A stretch of DNA of 64,000 nt, from NCBI RefSeq assembly GCF_011682055.1, contig NZ_JAAQOM010000023.1, positions 1-64,000 of the forward strand, read 5' to 3'. How positions within the stretch are numbered: the first letter of the stretch is position 1; the number at the start of each line of letters is the position of its first letter. This stretch comes from Telluria antibiotica (GTDB taxonomy: Bacteria; Pseudomonadota; Gammaproteobacteria; Burkholderiales; Burkholderiaceae_D). Shown here one piece after another: positions 8,502 through 16,960 of the stretch. A model generated the notes under the pieces. The model worked only from the letters and a program-made list of their open reading frames with translations. It searched no databases and had not been told where the DNA came from. A program made the position numbers and the translations under genes.

Positions 8502-9782
8502 ATGGAACAGATCCAGCGCTACGATGACGAGGTCACCGTCCTGGCCGGCACCCCGGCCGCCGATGCCATGCGCCCCGAGGCCCCGTATCGCCGATTCACG
8601 GCCTGGTGTGCGGGCGTCGTCGCGGCCGGCGTATTGCTCGTCGTGGGCATCGTGGCCGTCGTCGACCCGTACCACTTGTATGGCCTGGTCGACAGCCCGC
8701 GCCTGAACCACGTGAAACCGCTGCCGGAGCAATACCGCGAGCAGATCAAGCTGGCGCAGGCGGAGGCCGTGCGGCCGGACGTGATCCTGCTGGGGAATTC
8801 GCGCGCCGAGGTCGGCCTCGACCCGGACAGCCCGCTGCTCGCCGCGCGCGGCCGCGGCGCCTATAACATGGGGATGTCGGGCACGAAACTGACCGTGTCG
8901 GAGCGCATGTATGCGAAGCTGCGGGCCGACGCGGCGCCGGCGTCGACGGCCGTGATCGGCGTAGAGTTCCTCGATTTCCTCGTCTCGCCCAACAGCAGGC
9001 TGGAGCCCGCGCCCGTGCAGGCGCCGTCGCCGTGGCAATGGCGCTTCGATACGCTGTTCTCGATCAAGTCGTTGACGGACGCGCTGCGCACGGTGCGCCT
9101 GCAGAAGGCCGCCGATCCGGAGACGATGACGCAGCGCGGCCAGACCCCGCTGCGCGACTACAACCGCTACGCGCGCACGGAAGGCTATTACGCGATCTTC
9201 CAGCAAAAGGCGCGCGACAACGCGAAGGCCGTCCTCAAAAAGCCGCACAACCTGTTCGTCGCGGGCACCGACAGTTCGGAAAGCATCGGCCGCCTGCGCG
9301 CGCTGCTCGACACGATGGCACGCGACCGTACCGACGTGCACCTCGTCATCTACCCGTACCACGCGCAACTGATGGCCATGTTCGAGGACGCGGGCCTGCT
9401 GGGGACGATGGACGAGTGGAAGCGCGTGCTCGTGCGCGAAGCGGACGCCGCGCGCGCCCGCCATCCGGATGCACGCATCAGCGTCTGGGACTTCAGCGGC
9501 TATGGCGACATGCGCTGCGAGCGCATCCCCGCGCCCGGCGACACGCGCAGCGTCACGCGCTGGTACTGGGAAGCCGGCCATTTCAAGTCCACGCTGGGTG
9601 ACCTGATGCTGCAGCGCATCCTGGGCGGCGACGGGACGTTCGGCGTGCGCCTCACCGCCGACGGCCTCGACGCCAACCGCCAGCGCATCGCCGCCGAGCG
9701 CGCCCAGTGCGCCGGTACCTATCCCGACGTCTTTGCCGGTGCCAGCGACCTCGTCGCCGTGGCCCGCGCATCAACGCCCTGA
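8502..9782 (+). CDS. Membrane-anchored partner protein of the MBOAT acyltransferase (SGNH-like)
   Basis: The 426-residue protein has a cytoplasmic N-terminus, one membrane segment (about residues 33-56, WCAGVVAAGVLLVVGIVAVV) and a periplasmic domain. VILLGNSRAEVGLDP resembles the GxSR/GNSR block I of SGNH-like proteins that accept or transfer acyl groups beside MBOAT enzymes. A late motif, WYWEAGHFKSTLGDLML, has the histidine where such proteins have their C-terminal catalytic histidine (DxxH-like). It is 15 bp downstream of the MBOAT gene and surely co-transcribed. The pairing parallels AlgI with AlgJ/AlgX and related O-acetylation systems, but I do not recognise a named member. Confidence 0.7.
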   Translation: MEQIQRYDDEVTVLAGTPAADAMRPEAPYRRFTAWCAGVVAAGVLLVVGIVAVVDPYHLYGLVDSPRLNHVKPLPEQYREQIKLAQAEAVRPDVILLGNSRAEVGLDPDSPLLAARGRGAYNMGMSGTKLTVSERMYAKLRADAAPASTAVIGVEFLDFLVSPNSRLEPAPVQAPSPWQWRFDTLFSIKSLTDALRTVRLQKAADPETMTQRGQTPLRDYNRYARTEGYYAIFQQKARDNAKAVLKKPHNLFVAGTDSSESIGRLRALLDTMARDRTDVHLVIYPYHAQLMAMFEDAGLLGTMDEWKRVLVREADAARARHPDARISVWDFSGYGDMRCERIPAPGDTRSVTRWYWEAGHFKSTLGDLMLQRILGGDGTFGVRLTADGLDANRQRIAAERAQCAGTYPDVFAGASDLVAVARASTP

Positions 9783-10032
9783 CCGACCGGGCCGGCCGGC
9801 GTGCCAGCCCTCCCTCGTTTCGCCTCCCCGTCTCTGTTATGCAGCGCACAGTCGGGGTCGACAAAAAGTTATATTTTTTTTATTGAGACACCGCATTCTG
9901 CCGGTGTCGTTCGGACGTCGCGCGGCAGCGCAACGCGTAAGGACCGCTTATCGGTCGAACTTTTGAACGGATGCACGGTCAAGAAGATCGGTCTACTCCG
10001 CGTTGGTCAAAATCTTACAAAAGGAATTCATC

Positions 10033-10719
10033 ATGGATAATCAGAAGTCGAGCGAAGCAAAAGGGAGCAACCTGGGCAACCAGGGCAAGGACAGCGGCCT
10101 GCCGAATGCCAGCGGCGCCGGCAACCTGGGCAGCACCACCGGTTCGGACAGCCTGAACAAGAGCACCCAGCTGAACCAGGGCAAGGACCAGCACAGCTCG
10201 ACCGGCAGCAGCACAGGCGGCGCCACCGCGTCCAGCACGGGCGCCGTGGGCGGCACCAGCAATGCCGGTAGCGCATCGTCGTCGTCGGGCATGGGGTCGA
10301 TGGGCTCCTCCAGCCAGAACAAACAGAGCGCCGGCGCGGCCACCGGCTCGGGTGTCGGCGGCGATTCGCGCGACATGGGCGCCCAGGTGAATGCCCGCGC
10401 GCAGGACCTGCACCAATCCATCGACAAGGCCGCCGACGCCGCCCGTCCGATGGTCGACAAGGCTGCAGATGCGGCGCGTCCCGTCGTCGACCGCCTTGCC
10501 ACGACGGCCCACGCCGGCGTCGACAAGCTGCAGGGCATGCTGAGCGGCGCCACGGTCAACCTGGGCCAGCGCCAGCAACAACTGACGGACGCCTACGGTC
10601 AATGGAAGGAAGCGAGTTTCGAGTACGTGCGCCAGAAACCGGGCACCGCGATCGCCATCGCCGCGGCCGCCGGCTTCGTGCTGGCCAAGCTGCTGGGTGG
10701 CCGCAGCCGCGATTACTGA
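10033..10719 (+). CDS. Low-complexity protein with YqjD/ElaB-like C-terminal membrane anchor
   Basis: The 228-residue protein starts at ATG 10033, preceded by AAAGGAATTC; a TTG in frame at 10003 is less likely. The first half is Ser/Gly/Thr/Asn-rich low complexity and has no signal peptide. Next comes an amphipathic helical part with a repeated AADAARPMVDK / AADAARPVVDR unit. The end (YVRQKPGTAIAIAAAAGF, then VLAKLLGGRSRDY) is a single membrane segment with an RxxPGTAIA..GxxxGxLL pattern, as in YqjD/ElaB/DUF883 proteins. Those are stress-induced inner-membrane proteins that bind ribosomes in E. coli. A strong terminator follows, so this is probably a monocistronic unit. The long disordered N-terminus is unusual for the family. 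Confidence 0.75.
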   Translation: MDNQKSSEAKGSNLGNQGKDSGLPNASGAGNLGSTTGSDSLNKSTQLNQGKDQHSSTGSSTGGATASSTGAVGGTSNAGSASSSSGMGSMGSSSQNKQSAGAATGSGVGGDSRDMGAQVNARAQDLHQSIDKAADAARPMVDKAADAARPVVDRLATTAHAGVDKLQGMLSGATVNLGQRQQQLTDAYGQWKEASFEYVRQKPGTAIAIAAAAGFVLAKLLGGRSRDY

Positions 10720-10737
10720 TCGCGTTTCCGCCGCCCC

Positions 10738-10772
10738 AAAAAGAAAACCGGCTCGCGCCGGTTTTCTTTTTT
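10738..10772 (+). terminator. Rho-independent terminator
   Basis: An inverted repeat GAAAACCGGC / GCCGGTTTTC has a TCGC loop, is flanked by A-run and T-run, and begins 19 bp after the stop codon at 10719. It can act in both directions, serving the YqjD-like gene and the convergent propeller gene ending at 10786. Confidence 0.9.
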
Positions 10773-10785
10773 GAAGCAAGGTCGA

Positions 10786-13194
10786 TCAACGTAGCGACAG
10801 ATCCCACACGCCGCGCCCATACGTCGAGGCGCGCAGGAAGCTGCCGTCGGCCGGCATGTACAGGTCGCTCACCTCGACCGTCGGCAGGCCCGCGCCAAAC
10901 TGGCTCCAACTGATGCCGCCGTTCGTCGTGCGGTACACGCCGAGCCACGTGGCCGCGTACACGGTGTTGCCGGAGAGGTCGTTCGGCGCCGCCAGCAGCT
11001 TCTGGATCGGCACGTTCGGCAAGCCGTTGCTCGCGGCGGCCCAAGTGGCGCCGCCATCCGTCGACTTCACGACATACACGCTCTGCCCGAACGGGTTTTC
11101 CGACGACACGTACAGCACCGAGTTGTTGGCCCACGCCACGCTGCTGTTGTAGCCGAGGTGCCCCGGCACGAGCGTATTGCGCTGCTTCCACGTGGCGCCG
11201 GCGTCAACAGTGATCAGGACCCGGCCACCGGGCGATACGGCGGCCACGTGGTTCAGGTCGATCGGGCTGACGGACACGCTGTGCGACGCGCCGCGGATGT
11301 ACGTGGCGGCCGTGCTGCCGCTGAAGATGGGCGTCCACGAGGCGCCCGCGTCGTCGGTGCGGTAGATCAGGCTCTTCGTGTTCGTGAAGTAGGTCTTGCC
11401 GCCCGGGTCGGCCTGGGCGGACGGGGTGGCGATCGGCGTCACGAAGTACGCGTTGCAGGCATTGATCCCGTTGTACGTGCAGGTGGCGTCGTCGAACGTG
11501 GGATCGGTCCATTTCTTCTGGATGTTCGGATCCTTCTGCGCGTAATAGATGTAGCCGTACACGTAGCTGCCGAGCGCCGTCACATTGCGCGACTGGCTCC
11601 AGCCGACGCCGAAGCCGTCGCCGCCGAAGCTCTGGTTGAACACGCTCGTGTTGCCGACGCGGATGCGCGTGCCGTTGTCCTGCAGGCCGATCAGCACGCT
11701 CTTCGGATCGGAGCCCGACGTCGCCATCGAATAGATCAGGTAGTCGACGAGGCCCGTGTTCTTCTGGTCCGTCCATGTCTTGCCCTCGTCGTAGCTGAGG
11801 AACAGGCCGCCGTCCGTGCCGATCATCACGCGCTTCATGCCGCCCGCGGTCGAGACGGTGGCCGTGTGGTGGTCGGCGTGCGCGTACGGCAGGCCGAATT
11901 GCGCGAGCCAGTTCGTCATCAGGCGCCACGTCTGGCCGCCGTCCGTTGTCTTGCCCGTGTTCAGCTGTCCGCCCAGGTACACCGTGTTGCGCGTGGGGTC
12001 GGTCGGGTCGACGACGATCATGTGGTTGTAGAAGCCCTGGCCGCCCATCAGTTCCATGGTCGGGTTCTCTTCGTTAGGATTGACCGGGGCCTTGCTGTTC
12101 AGGCCCAGCGCCGTCCACGTGTAGCCGCCGTCGCCGGAACGGAACAGGTCCTTCTGGTCGCAGCCGCTGCTGCACGAGTTGGCGGCATACGCGTACACGA
12201 CATTGTCGCCGGGCGCGCCGACCGCGAGCGTGATGCGGCCCGCGCCACCCGTCAGGTTGGGCGCCGACAGGGGAGTCCACGTGATGCCGTCGTTCGACCA
12301 GTACAGGGTGGCGGGGCTGTAGTAGCCGCTGGTGGCGGCCGTCGCCAGCCAGCCCGTGCTCGAGCGCGCGAGGCTCCACACGCGACCGCCGTTCAGCACC
12401 TGCGCGTAGGTGTTGCCGCCGTCGGCCGAGCGGAAGATGCCGGCGTCGGTCGCGACCAGCACGACGTCGGTGGCCCCGCGCGTATCGACCTTCACGTCCA
12501 GCACCATGCCGGAATTTCCGAGGAAGACGAACGGCGACCAGGTGTTGCCGCCGTCGGTGGTCTTCAGCATCGCGCCGCCGACGATCGGGATGCCGTCGAA
12601 CGGGTCGCCGGTGCCGTAGTACAGCGTCTGCGGGCTGCGGCCGAGCGCCGCGGCGCCGCCGCTCGTCGTGATGACCTTGTCCGTGATCGGGGTCCACGTC
12701 GGGTAAGGCGATTCGAAATTGCTGGTCTTCCAGATGCCGCCCGACGACGACAGCAGGTAGACCGTGTTCGGGTCCGTCGGGTGCGGCAGGATGTTGCGCA
12801 GGCGGCCGCTGTCGGTGACGCTCAGCTGGATGTCGTTCTGCGTCTTGACGGCGCGGGTCGGGCCGATCGACTGCCATTGCGGCACGCCGGCCGGCGGGGT
12901 CGCGCCGGGCGCGAGCTGCGGATAGGTGGCGCGCTGCTTCGCCCATTCCTGCACCATGCGGTGCGAGAAATCGGCGGGGAGCGTGGCGCCGTAGCGGGCC
13001 TTCAGCCATTCGAGGCGGCCCATCACGGTGGGCCGGTCCTCTTCGCCGCCGCCCGCGGCCTGGAACGAACGGAACGTCTGGGTGCTGCGATAACCGCTAT
13101 CGTCGGTTGCCGTCTGGGCCTGGGCCAGCGACATCGTGCCGGCCGCGGCGAACAAGCCGCCCAGCCAGGTTGCCTTGTGTAACCAAGTCATCAT
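10786..13194 (-). CDS. Secreted Asp-box (BNR) beta-propeller protein
   Basis: The roughly 802-residue exported protein has a signal peptide (to about AQAQT). Its Asp-box motifs S/TxDxGxTW recur along the chain: TTDGGNTWSPF, SADGGNTYAQV, SGDGGYTWTAL, TTDGGQTWRLM, SYDEGKTWTDQ, TDDAGASWTPI, STDGGATWAAA and TTNGGISWSQF. This many boxes implies one or two large beta-propellers, as in sialidase, GH74 xyloglucanase and VPS10/sortilin-like proteins. I see no safely identifiable catalytic residues, so the enzyme class is open; substrate binding or glycan hydrolysis outside the cell are both possible. GGGAG precedes two adjacent ATG codons (13194 and 13191), and spacing favours the second. It stands alone and is convergent with the upstream-numbered gene. 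Confidence 0.8.
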   Translation of the reverse strand: MMTWLHKATWLGGLFAAAGTMSLAQAQTATDDSGYRSTQTFRSFQAAGGGEEDRPTVMGRLEWLKARYGATLPADFSHRMVQEWAKQRATYPQLAPGATPPAGVPQWQSIGPTRAVKTQNDIQLSVTDSGRLRNILPHPTDPNTVYLLSSSGGIWKTSNFESPYPTWTPITDKVITTSGGAAALGRSPQTLYYGTGDPFDGIPIVGGAMLKTTDGGNTWSPFVFLGNSGMVLDVKVDTRGATDVVLVATDAGIFRSADGGNTYAQVLNGGRVWSLARSSTGWLATAATSGYYSPATLYWSNDGITWTPLSAPNLTGGAGRITLAVGAPGDNVVYAYAANSCSSGCDQKDLFRSGDGGYTWTALGLNSKAPVNPNEENPTMELMGGQGFYNHMIVVDPTDPTRNTVYLGGQLNTGKTTDGGQTWRLMTNWLAQFGLPYAHADHHTATVSTAGGMKRVMIGTDGGLFLSYDEGKTWTDQKNTGLVDYLIYSMATSGSDPKSVLIGLQDNGTRIRVGNTSVFNQSFGGDGFGVGWSQSRNVTALGSYVYGYIYYAQKDPNIQKKWTDPTFDDATCTYNGINACNAYFVTPIATPSAQADPGGKTYFTNTKSLIYRTDDAGASWTPIFSGSTAATYIRGASHSVSVSPIDLNHVAAVSPGGRVLITVDAGATWKQRNTLVPGHLGYNSSVAWANNSVLYVSSENPFGQSVYVVKSTDGGATWAAASNGLPNVPIQKLLAAPNDLSGNTVYAATWLGVYRTTNGGISWSQFGAGLPTVEVSDLYMPADGSFLRASTYGRGVWDLSLR

Positions 13195-13372
13195 GTCTCC
13201 CACTTTGTGAGTTTGTCGTTGTCGCGCAGATAAGCTGGTGAGCCGTATCTACGTAGCAAAAGACTATGATTCGTGTGGATTCCTGTCACTACCTGTTACA
13301 AACTTGTATTCAAATGTAATCGGTGATGTGGTTTTTTGTGAACATGATTTGATCGAGGCAGAATCATGGCGA

Positions 13373-13723
13373 TCAGAGTAGATCGATGCCGAAGCGTTTC
13401 AGCACGAGCGCGAACAAGAGTATGCTGGCCACGGTGAGCGCGACGCCGGCGCCGAGCGCGGGCCAGAAGCCGAAGCGGCCGAGCAGCCAGGGAAACGCGG
13501 CGAACATGGGCAGCGTCGGGAGCACGTACCACAGCGTGTACCACGCGTGGTTGGCGATTTTTTCTTGCGGCTGGCGCTCGACGTACAGCCAGATCAGCGT
13601 AAGCACGGTGACGAGCGGCAGCGAGGCGATCAGGCCGCCGAGACGGTCGGAGCGCGCGGCGGCTTCCGACACGAAAACGACGACGGCCGCGGTGACGAGG
13701 TATTTGGTGACGATCCAGGACAT
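13373..13723 (-). CDS. DUF3147 family membrane protein
   Basis: The 116-residue protein is almost wholly hydrophobic, with four predicted membrane segments: residues about 4-20, 30-46, 65-85 and 90-112. The pattern YLVTAAVVVFVSEAAARSD, SLPLVTVLTLIWLY and ANHAWYTLWYVLPTLPMF is what I know from DUF3147 proteins. No function is established for the family. The start at 13723 (MSWIVTKYL) was preferred over a 14-residue upstream extension because the family begins with the first membrane helix. It stands alone, divergent from the DUF1800 gene. Confidence 0.75.
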   Translation of the reverse strand: MSWIVTKYLVTAAVVVFVSEAAARSDRLGGLIASLPLVTVLTLIWLYVERQPQEKIANHAWYTLWYVLPTLPMFAAFPWLLGRFGFWPALGAGVALTVASILLFALVLKRFGIDLL

Positions 13724-13886
13724 GGCGCAGGACGAGAGAGCGTGCCCCAGTGTAGCAAAGCACACCCTTGTTCGCTACGTACACCCCGGGAACACGGCCG
13801 TTACAAATCCTTACCATTGATACGCTCCGTCGCTATCCATGCTCGTCCGTTCAAGGTTAAATGAGGATCCACGAGGAGTGCACACC

Positions 13887-15503
13887 ATGATCCAGCGCGC
13901 ATCGCTAGCCCTGCTGACCGCAGCCCTAATGGCGACCGGCGTCGCGTCGGGTGTGCCGCCCGCGGCCGCGGCACCGCCGGCGCAGGCGGCCCCGCTCGAT
14001 GCGCAGGCGCAGGCGCTGCACGTGCTGAACAGGCTCGCATTCGGGCCCCGTCCCGGCGACGTGGAGCGCGTGGCGAACATGGGCGTGCAGCGCTGGATCG
14101 ACGAGCAGCTGCATCCCGAGACGATCCCGCTGCCGCCCGACCTGACGGCGCGCCTGGCGCTGCTTGCCACCGTCAATCGCAGCGCGGGCGACTCGCTGGC
14201 CGAATTCATCGAGCTGCGCCGCGAAGTGCGCATGGACGACGAGGGCGCGAAGCAGCGCCGCCGCCAGACCGAGATGCGCGTGGCGCGCCAGGCCGCCGAG
14301 GCCAGGCTGCTGCGCGCCGTCGAGAGTCCGCGCCAGCTGGAAGAAGTCATGGTCGACTTCTGGTACAACCATTTCAACGTCTTCGCAGGCAAGGGCATCG
14401 ACCGCGCCCTGGTGACGAGCTACGAGCGCGACGCGATCCGCCCGTACGCGCTGGGCTCCTTCCGCGCGCTGCTGGGCGCGACGGCGAAGCACCCGGCGAT
14501 GCTGTTCTACCTCGACAACGTCGTGTCGTCGGCGCCGCGCCCCGATGCCAAAGGGAAGGCGCGCGGCCTGAACGAGAACTATGCGCGCGAGCTGATGGAA
14601 TTGCACACGCTGGGCGCGGACGGCGGCTACACGCAGCGCGACGTGACGGAACTGGCGCGCATGCTGACCGGCTGGACGTTCGACCAGAAGCGCCTCGCGC
14701 GCGCGGGCGAGACGTTCCGCTTCGACGCCGGCCGCCACGACCGTGACACCAAGACGTGGCTCGGACGCGAGATCGCGCCCACAGGCCAGCAGGAAGGCGA
14801 GTACGCGCTGGACGTGCTGGCCGTGCATCCGTCCACGGCCCATCACGTGAGCTTCGAGCTGGCCCAGTACTTCGTCAGCGACGAGCCGCCGGCGGCCCTC
14901 GTCGACCGCATGGCCGCCACGTGGATGGCGTCGCATGGCGACATCCGCGCCGTGCTCGCGACGCTGTTCGCGAGCCGCGAATTCATGTCGGCCGGCGCGG
15001 CCGGCGCCAAGTTCAAGACGCCGTACCAGTTCGTCGTGTCGGCCGTGCGGGCCAGCGGCGCGCCGGTGGCGAACGTGATGCCGCTCGTGAACACGATGAA
15101 CCAGCTGGGCATGCCGCTGTACGGCTGCCAGACGCCGGACGGGTACAAGAACACGCAGGACGCGTGGCTCAACCCGGACGCGCTCACGCGGCGCATCGCG
15201 TTCGCCACCGCGCTCGCCGCCGGCAAGCTGCCGCTGGCGGCGCCGCCGGTCGATGCCCGTCCCGCGATGGCGGCGATGGCGCCGAACATGGCCGGCAGCG
15301 ATGCGATGCCGCCGCCGGCACCGCCCGAGCCTGTGCCGGCCGCGCCGAAGCCGGTGGCGGCGCAGGCGCCCGTCGATCCGGCGCGCCTGCAGGCGACGCT
15401 GGCCGGCTCGATCTCGCCGCGCACGCGGGCCATCGTCCAGCGCAATCCGGACAACCTGCGCGCCGCGATGCTGCTCGGCAGTCCCGATTTCATGCAGCGC
15501 TGA
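13887..15503 (+). CDS. DUF1800 family exported protein
   Basis: The 538-residue protein has a signal peptide (MIQRASLALLTAALMATG, cleavage near AAAAPPAQA). It then shows the DUF1800 hallmarks ALHVLNRLAFGPRPGD, VMVDFWYNHFNVFAGKG, NENYARELMELHTLG and VTELARMLTGWTF. The start follows GAGGAG with 8 bp spacing. DUF1800 proteins occur almost always beside a DUF1501 protein, as here 17 bp downstream. The pair is exported and its biochemical role is unknown, though DUF1501 is related to sulfatase/alkaline-phosphatase-fold proteins. The C-terminal third carries a Pro/Ala-rich insert (about residues 460-500) before the last helix. Confidence 0.88.
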   Translation: MIQRASLALLTAALMATGVASGVPPAAAAPPAQAAPLDAQAQALHVLNRLAFGPRPGDVERVANMGVQRWIDEQLHPETIPLPPDLTARLALLATVNRSAGDSLAEFIELRREVRMDDEGAKQRRRQTEMRVARQAAEARLLRAVESPRQLEEVMVDFWYNHFNVFAGKGIDRALVTSYERDAIRPYALGSFRALLGATAKHPAMLFYLDNVVSSAPRPDAKGKARGLNENYARELMELHTLGADGGYTQRDVTELARMLTGWTFDQKRLARAGETFRFDAGRHDRDTKTWLGREIAPTGQQEGEYALDVLAVHPSTAHHVSFELAQYFVSDEPPAALVDRMAATWMASHGDIRAVLATLFASREFMSAGAAGAKFKTPYQFVVSAVRASGAPVANVMPLVNTMNQLGMPLYGCQTPDGYKNTQDAWLNPDALTRRIAFATALAAGKLPLAAPPVDARPAMAAMAPNMAGSDAMPPPAPPEPVPAAPKPVAAQAPVDPARLQATLAGSISPRTRAIVQRNPDNLRAAMLLGSPDFMQR

Positions 15504-15520
15504 TTCTTTCGGAGAACGAC

Positions 15521-16759
15521 ATGCAACGCAGGCACTTCCTCAACGCGCTGGCGCTGGGCGCCGGCATCCTGCTTCCGGTCGGCCGCAGTGCATGGGCCTT
15601 GAGCGGGTCCGCGGCCGATCCCACCGGCCGGAAACTCATTGTCGTGATGCTGCGCGGCGCCGTCGACGGCCTGAACGTCGTCGCCCCCGTCGGCGACGCG
15701 AATTATGCGCGGCTGCGCCCCACGATCGGCCTGGGGGCGCCCGGCATGGACGGGGGCGCGCTGGACCTGGACGGCTATTTCGGCCTGCATCCCGCGCTGG
15801 CCGACCTGCAACCGCTGTGGCGCGCGCACAAGCTGGCGTTCGTCCACGCGAGCGGCTCGCCGGACGCGACCCGCTCCCACTTCGACGCGCAGGACTACAT
15901 GGAATCGGCCACGCCAGGCCGCAAGAGCACGCCGGACGGCTGGATGAACCGCCTCGTCGCGGCGCTACCCGGCCCGCAGTCGCCCAGCCGGCTACTGGGC
16001 ATCGGCCCCGTGCTGCCGCGCATCCTGTCCGGCCAGGCGGCGGCCGTGAACCTGCCGAACGTCGCTGGCGCCGCGCGCGCCGACCTGCTCGACCGGCCGG
16101 CCGTCAAGGCCGCGTTCGACGAGCTGTACGCGAGCCATCCGCGCTTCGGGCGCGCGTACGCGGACGGGCGCGCGGCGCACCGCGAAGTGATGGACGCCCT
16201 CGAGAGCCACGAGATGCAGGCGGCCGACCGCGGCGCGCCGCTGCCGAACGGCTTTCCCGACGATGCCGCGCGCCTCGCGGGCCTGATGCGCAACGACCCG
16301 AAGATCCAGCTGGCGTTCGTCGCGCTGGGCGGCTGGGACACGCACGCGAACCAGGGCGCCGCCTCCGGCCAGCTGGCCAACCGCCTTGCGCCGCTGGGCC
16401 AGGGCCTGGCCGTGCTGGCCGAGCGCCTCGGCCCCTTGTTCGACGACACGGTCGTCGTCGTGATGTCGGAATTCGGCCGCACGGCCCACGAGAATGGCAA
16501 CGGCGGCACGGACCACGGTCACGGCAACGTGATGTGGGTCATGGGCGGAAAAGTCCGCGGGGGTAAGGTATATGGCGATTGGGAAGGCGTCGGCGACGCC
16601 CAACTGAACGAGGGCCGCGATTTACCCGTCACGACCGATTTTCGTTCGGTGTTAGCGCACATATCTGAAGAACATTTAATGTTAGGCGATAAACGTCTGG
16701 AACGGGTCTTTCCCGCAATGCCGCAAAAGCGCGCCGCCTTCCGCCTCATGGGCACCTGA
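15521..16759 (+). CDS. DUF1501 family exported protein
   Basis: The 412-residue protein starts at ATG 15521 after GGAGAACGAC. The N-terminus MQRRHFLNALALGAG is a twin-arginine-type signal. The body shows the DUF1501 pattern: KLIVVMLRGAVDGLNVVAP, GYFGLHPALADL, ASGSPDATRSHFDAQDYME, FVALGGWDTHANQG, VVVMSEFGRTAHENGNGGTDHGHGN and MGGKVRGGKVYGDW. The Asp/His-rich motifs match those of the alkaline-phosphatase superfamily, so metal binding is likely. It is co-transcribed with the DUF1800 gene. The last 100 bp are noticeably less GC-rich than the rest. Confidence 0.9.
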   Translation: MQRRHFLNALALGAGILLPVGRSAWALSGSAADPTGRKLIVVMLRGAVDGLNVVAPVGDANYARLRPTIGLGAPGMDGGALDLDGYFGLHPALADLQPLWRAHKLAFVHASGSPDATRSHFDAQDYMESATPGRKSTPDGWMNRLVAALPGPQSPSRLLGIGPVLPRILSGQAAAVNLPNVAGAARADLLDRPAVKAAFDELYASHPRFGRAYADGRAAHREVMDALESHEMQAADRGAPLPNGFPDDAARLAGLMRNDPKIQLAFVALGGWDTHANQGAASGQLANRLAPLGQGLAVLAERLGPLFDDTVVVVMSEFGRTAHENGNGGTDHGHGNVMWVMGGKVRGGKVYGDWEGVGDAQLNEGRDLPVTTDFRSVLAHISEEHLMLGDKRLERVFPAMPQKRAAFRLMGT

Positions 16760-16805
16760 TGCTTCCCTCTAGAGGAGATACTCTAGATACCGTAGTTCTA
16801 CCGTA

Positions 16806-16834
16806 TTGCGGTGCACAAAAAATAAGGCTATAGT
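16806..16834 (+). promoter_or_regulatory. Sigma-70-like promoter for a putative small RNA
   Basis: TTGCGG at 16806-16811 and TATAGT at 16829-16834 are separated by exactly 17 bp of A-rich spacer. No coding start follows; instead a terminator comes about 40 bp downstream, so the transcript would be short. Confidence 0.55.
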
Positions 16835-16840
16835 TGAACC

Positions 16841-16907
16841 GTCTCCTCCAGTTTTTCTCCGGAAATCTGGATTCAGCCCGCACCGCAAGGTTGCGGGCTT
16901 TTTTTTT
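16841..16907 (+). ncRNA. Putative small RNA of about 65-70 nt with CTCCTCC anti-Shine-Dalgarno-like motif
   Basis: The unit lies between the DUF1501 gene and the convergent oxygenase gene. From the predicted start (about 16841) the RNA would begin GTCTCCTCC. It would then form a first hairpin (CCAG 848-851 with CTGG 866-869, extended by T and A runs) and end in a strong terminator hairpin. A 5' unpaired CTCCTCC stretch is complementary to ribosome binding sites, as in several known bacterial small RNAs. No family was recognised. Boundaries are estimates from the promoter and terminator. Confidence 0.5.
16875..16907 (+). terminator. Rho-independent terminator
   Basis: The stem AGCCCGCA / TGCGGGCT has a short loop and is followed by nine T residues (to 16907). 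It terminates the putative small RNA and probably any read-through from the DUF1501 gene. Confidence 0.88.
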
Positions 16908-16960
16908 GTTTGCCGCTAACAGTTGGAGTGGCACGGCCGGGCGGCCGCGCGGAGGAAGGT

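Noticed and set aside
6969..9581. 870-residue open frame on the minus strand opposite the MBOAT operon
   Set aside because: Composition is Arg/His/Gln-rich without any domain, typical of the antisense of a GC-rich gene; the plus-strand genes have clear motifs.
11158..13182. 674-residue plus-strand frame opposite the Asp-box propeller gene
   Set aside because: Shadow frame: Arg/Ala/Val-rich, no family pattern, and the minus strand has signal peptide and Asp boxes.
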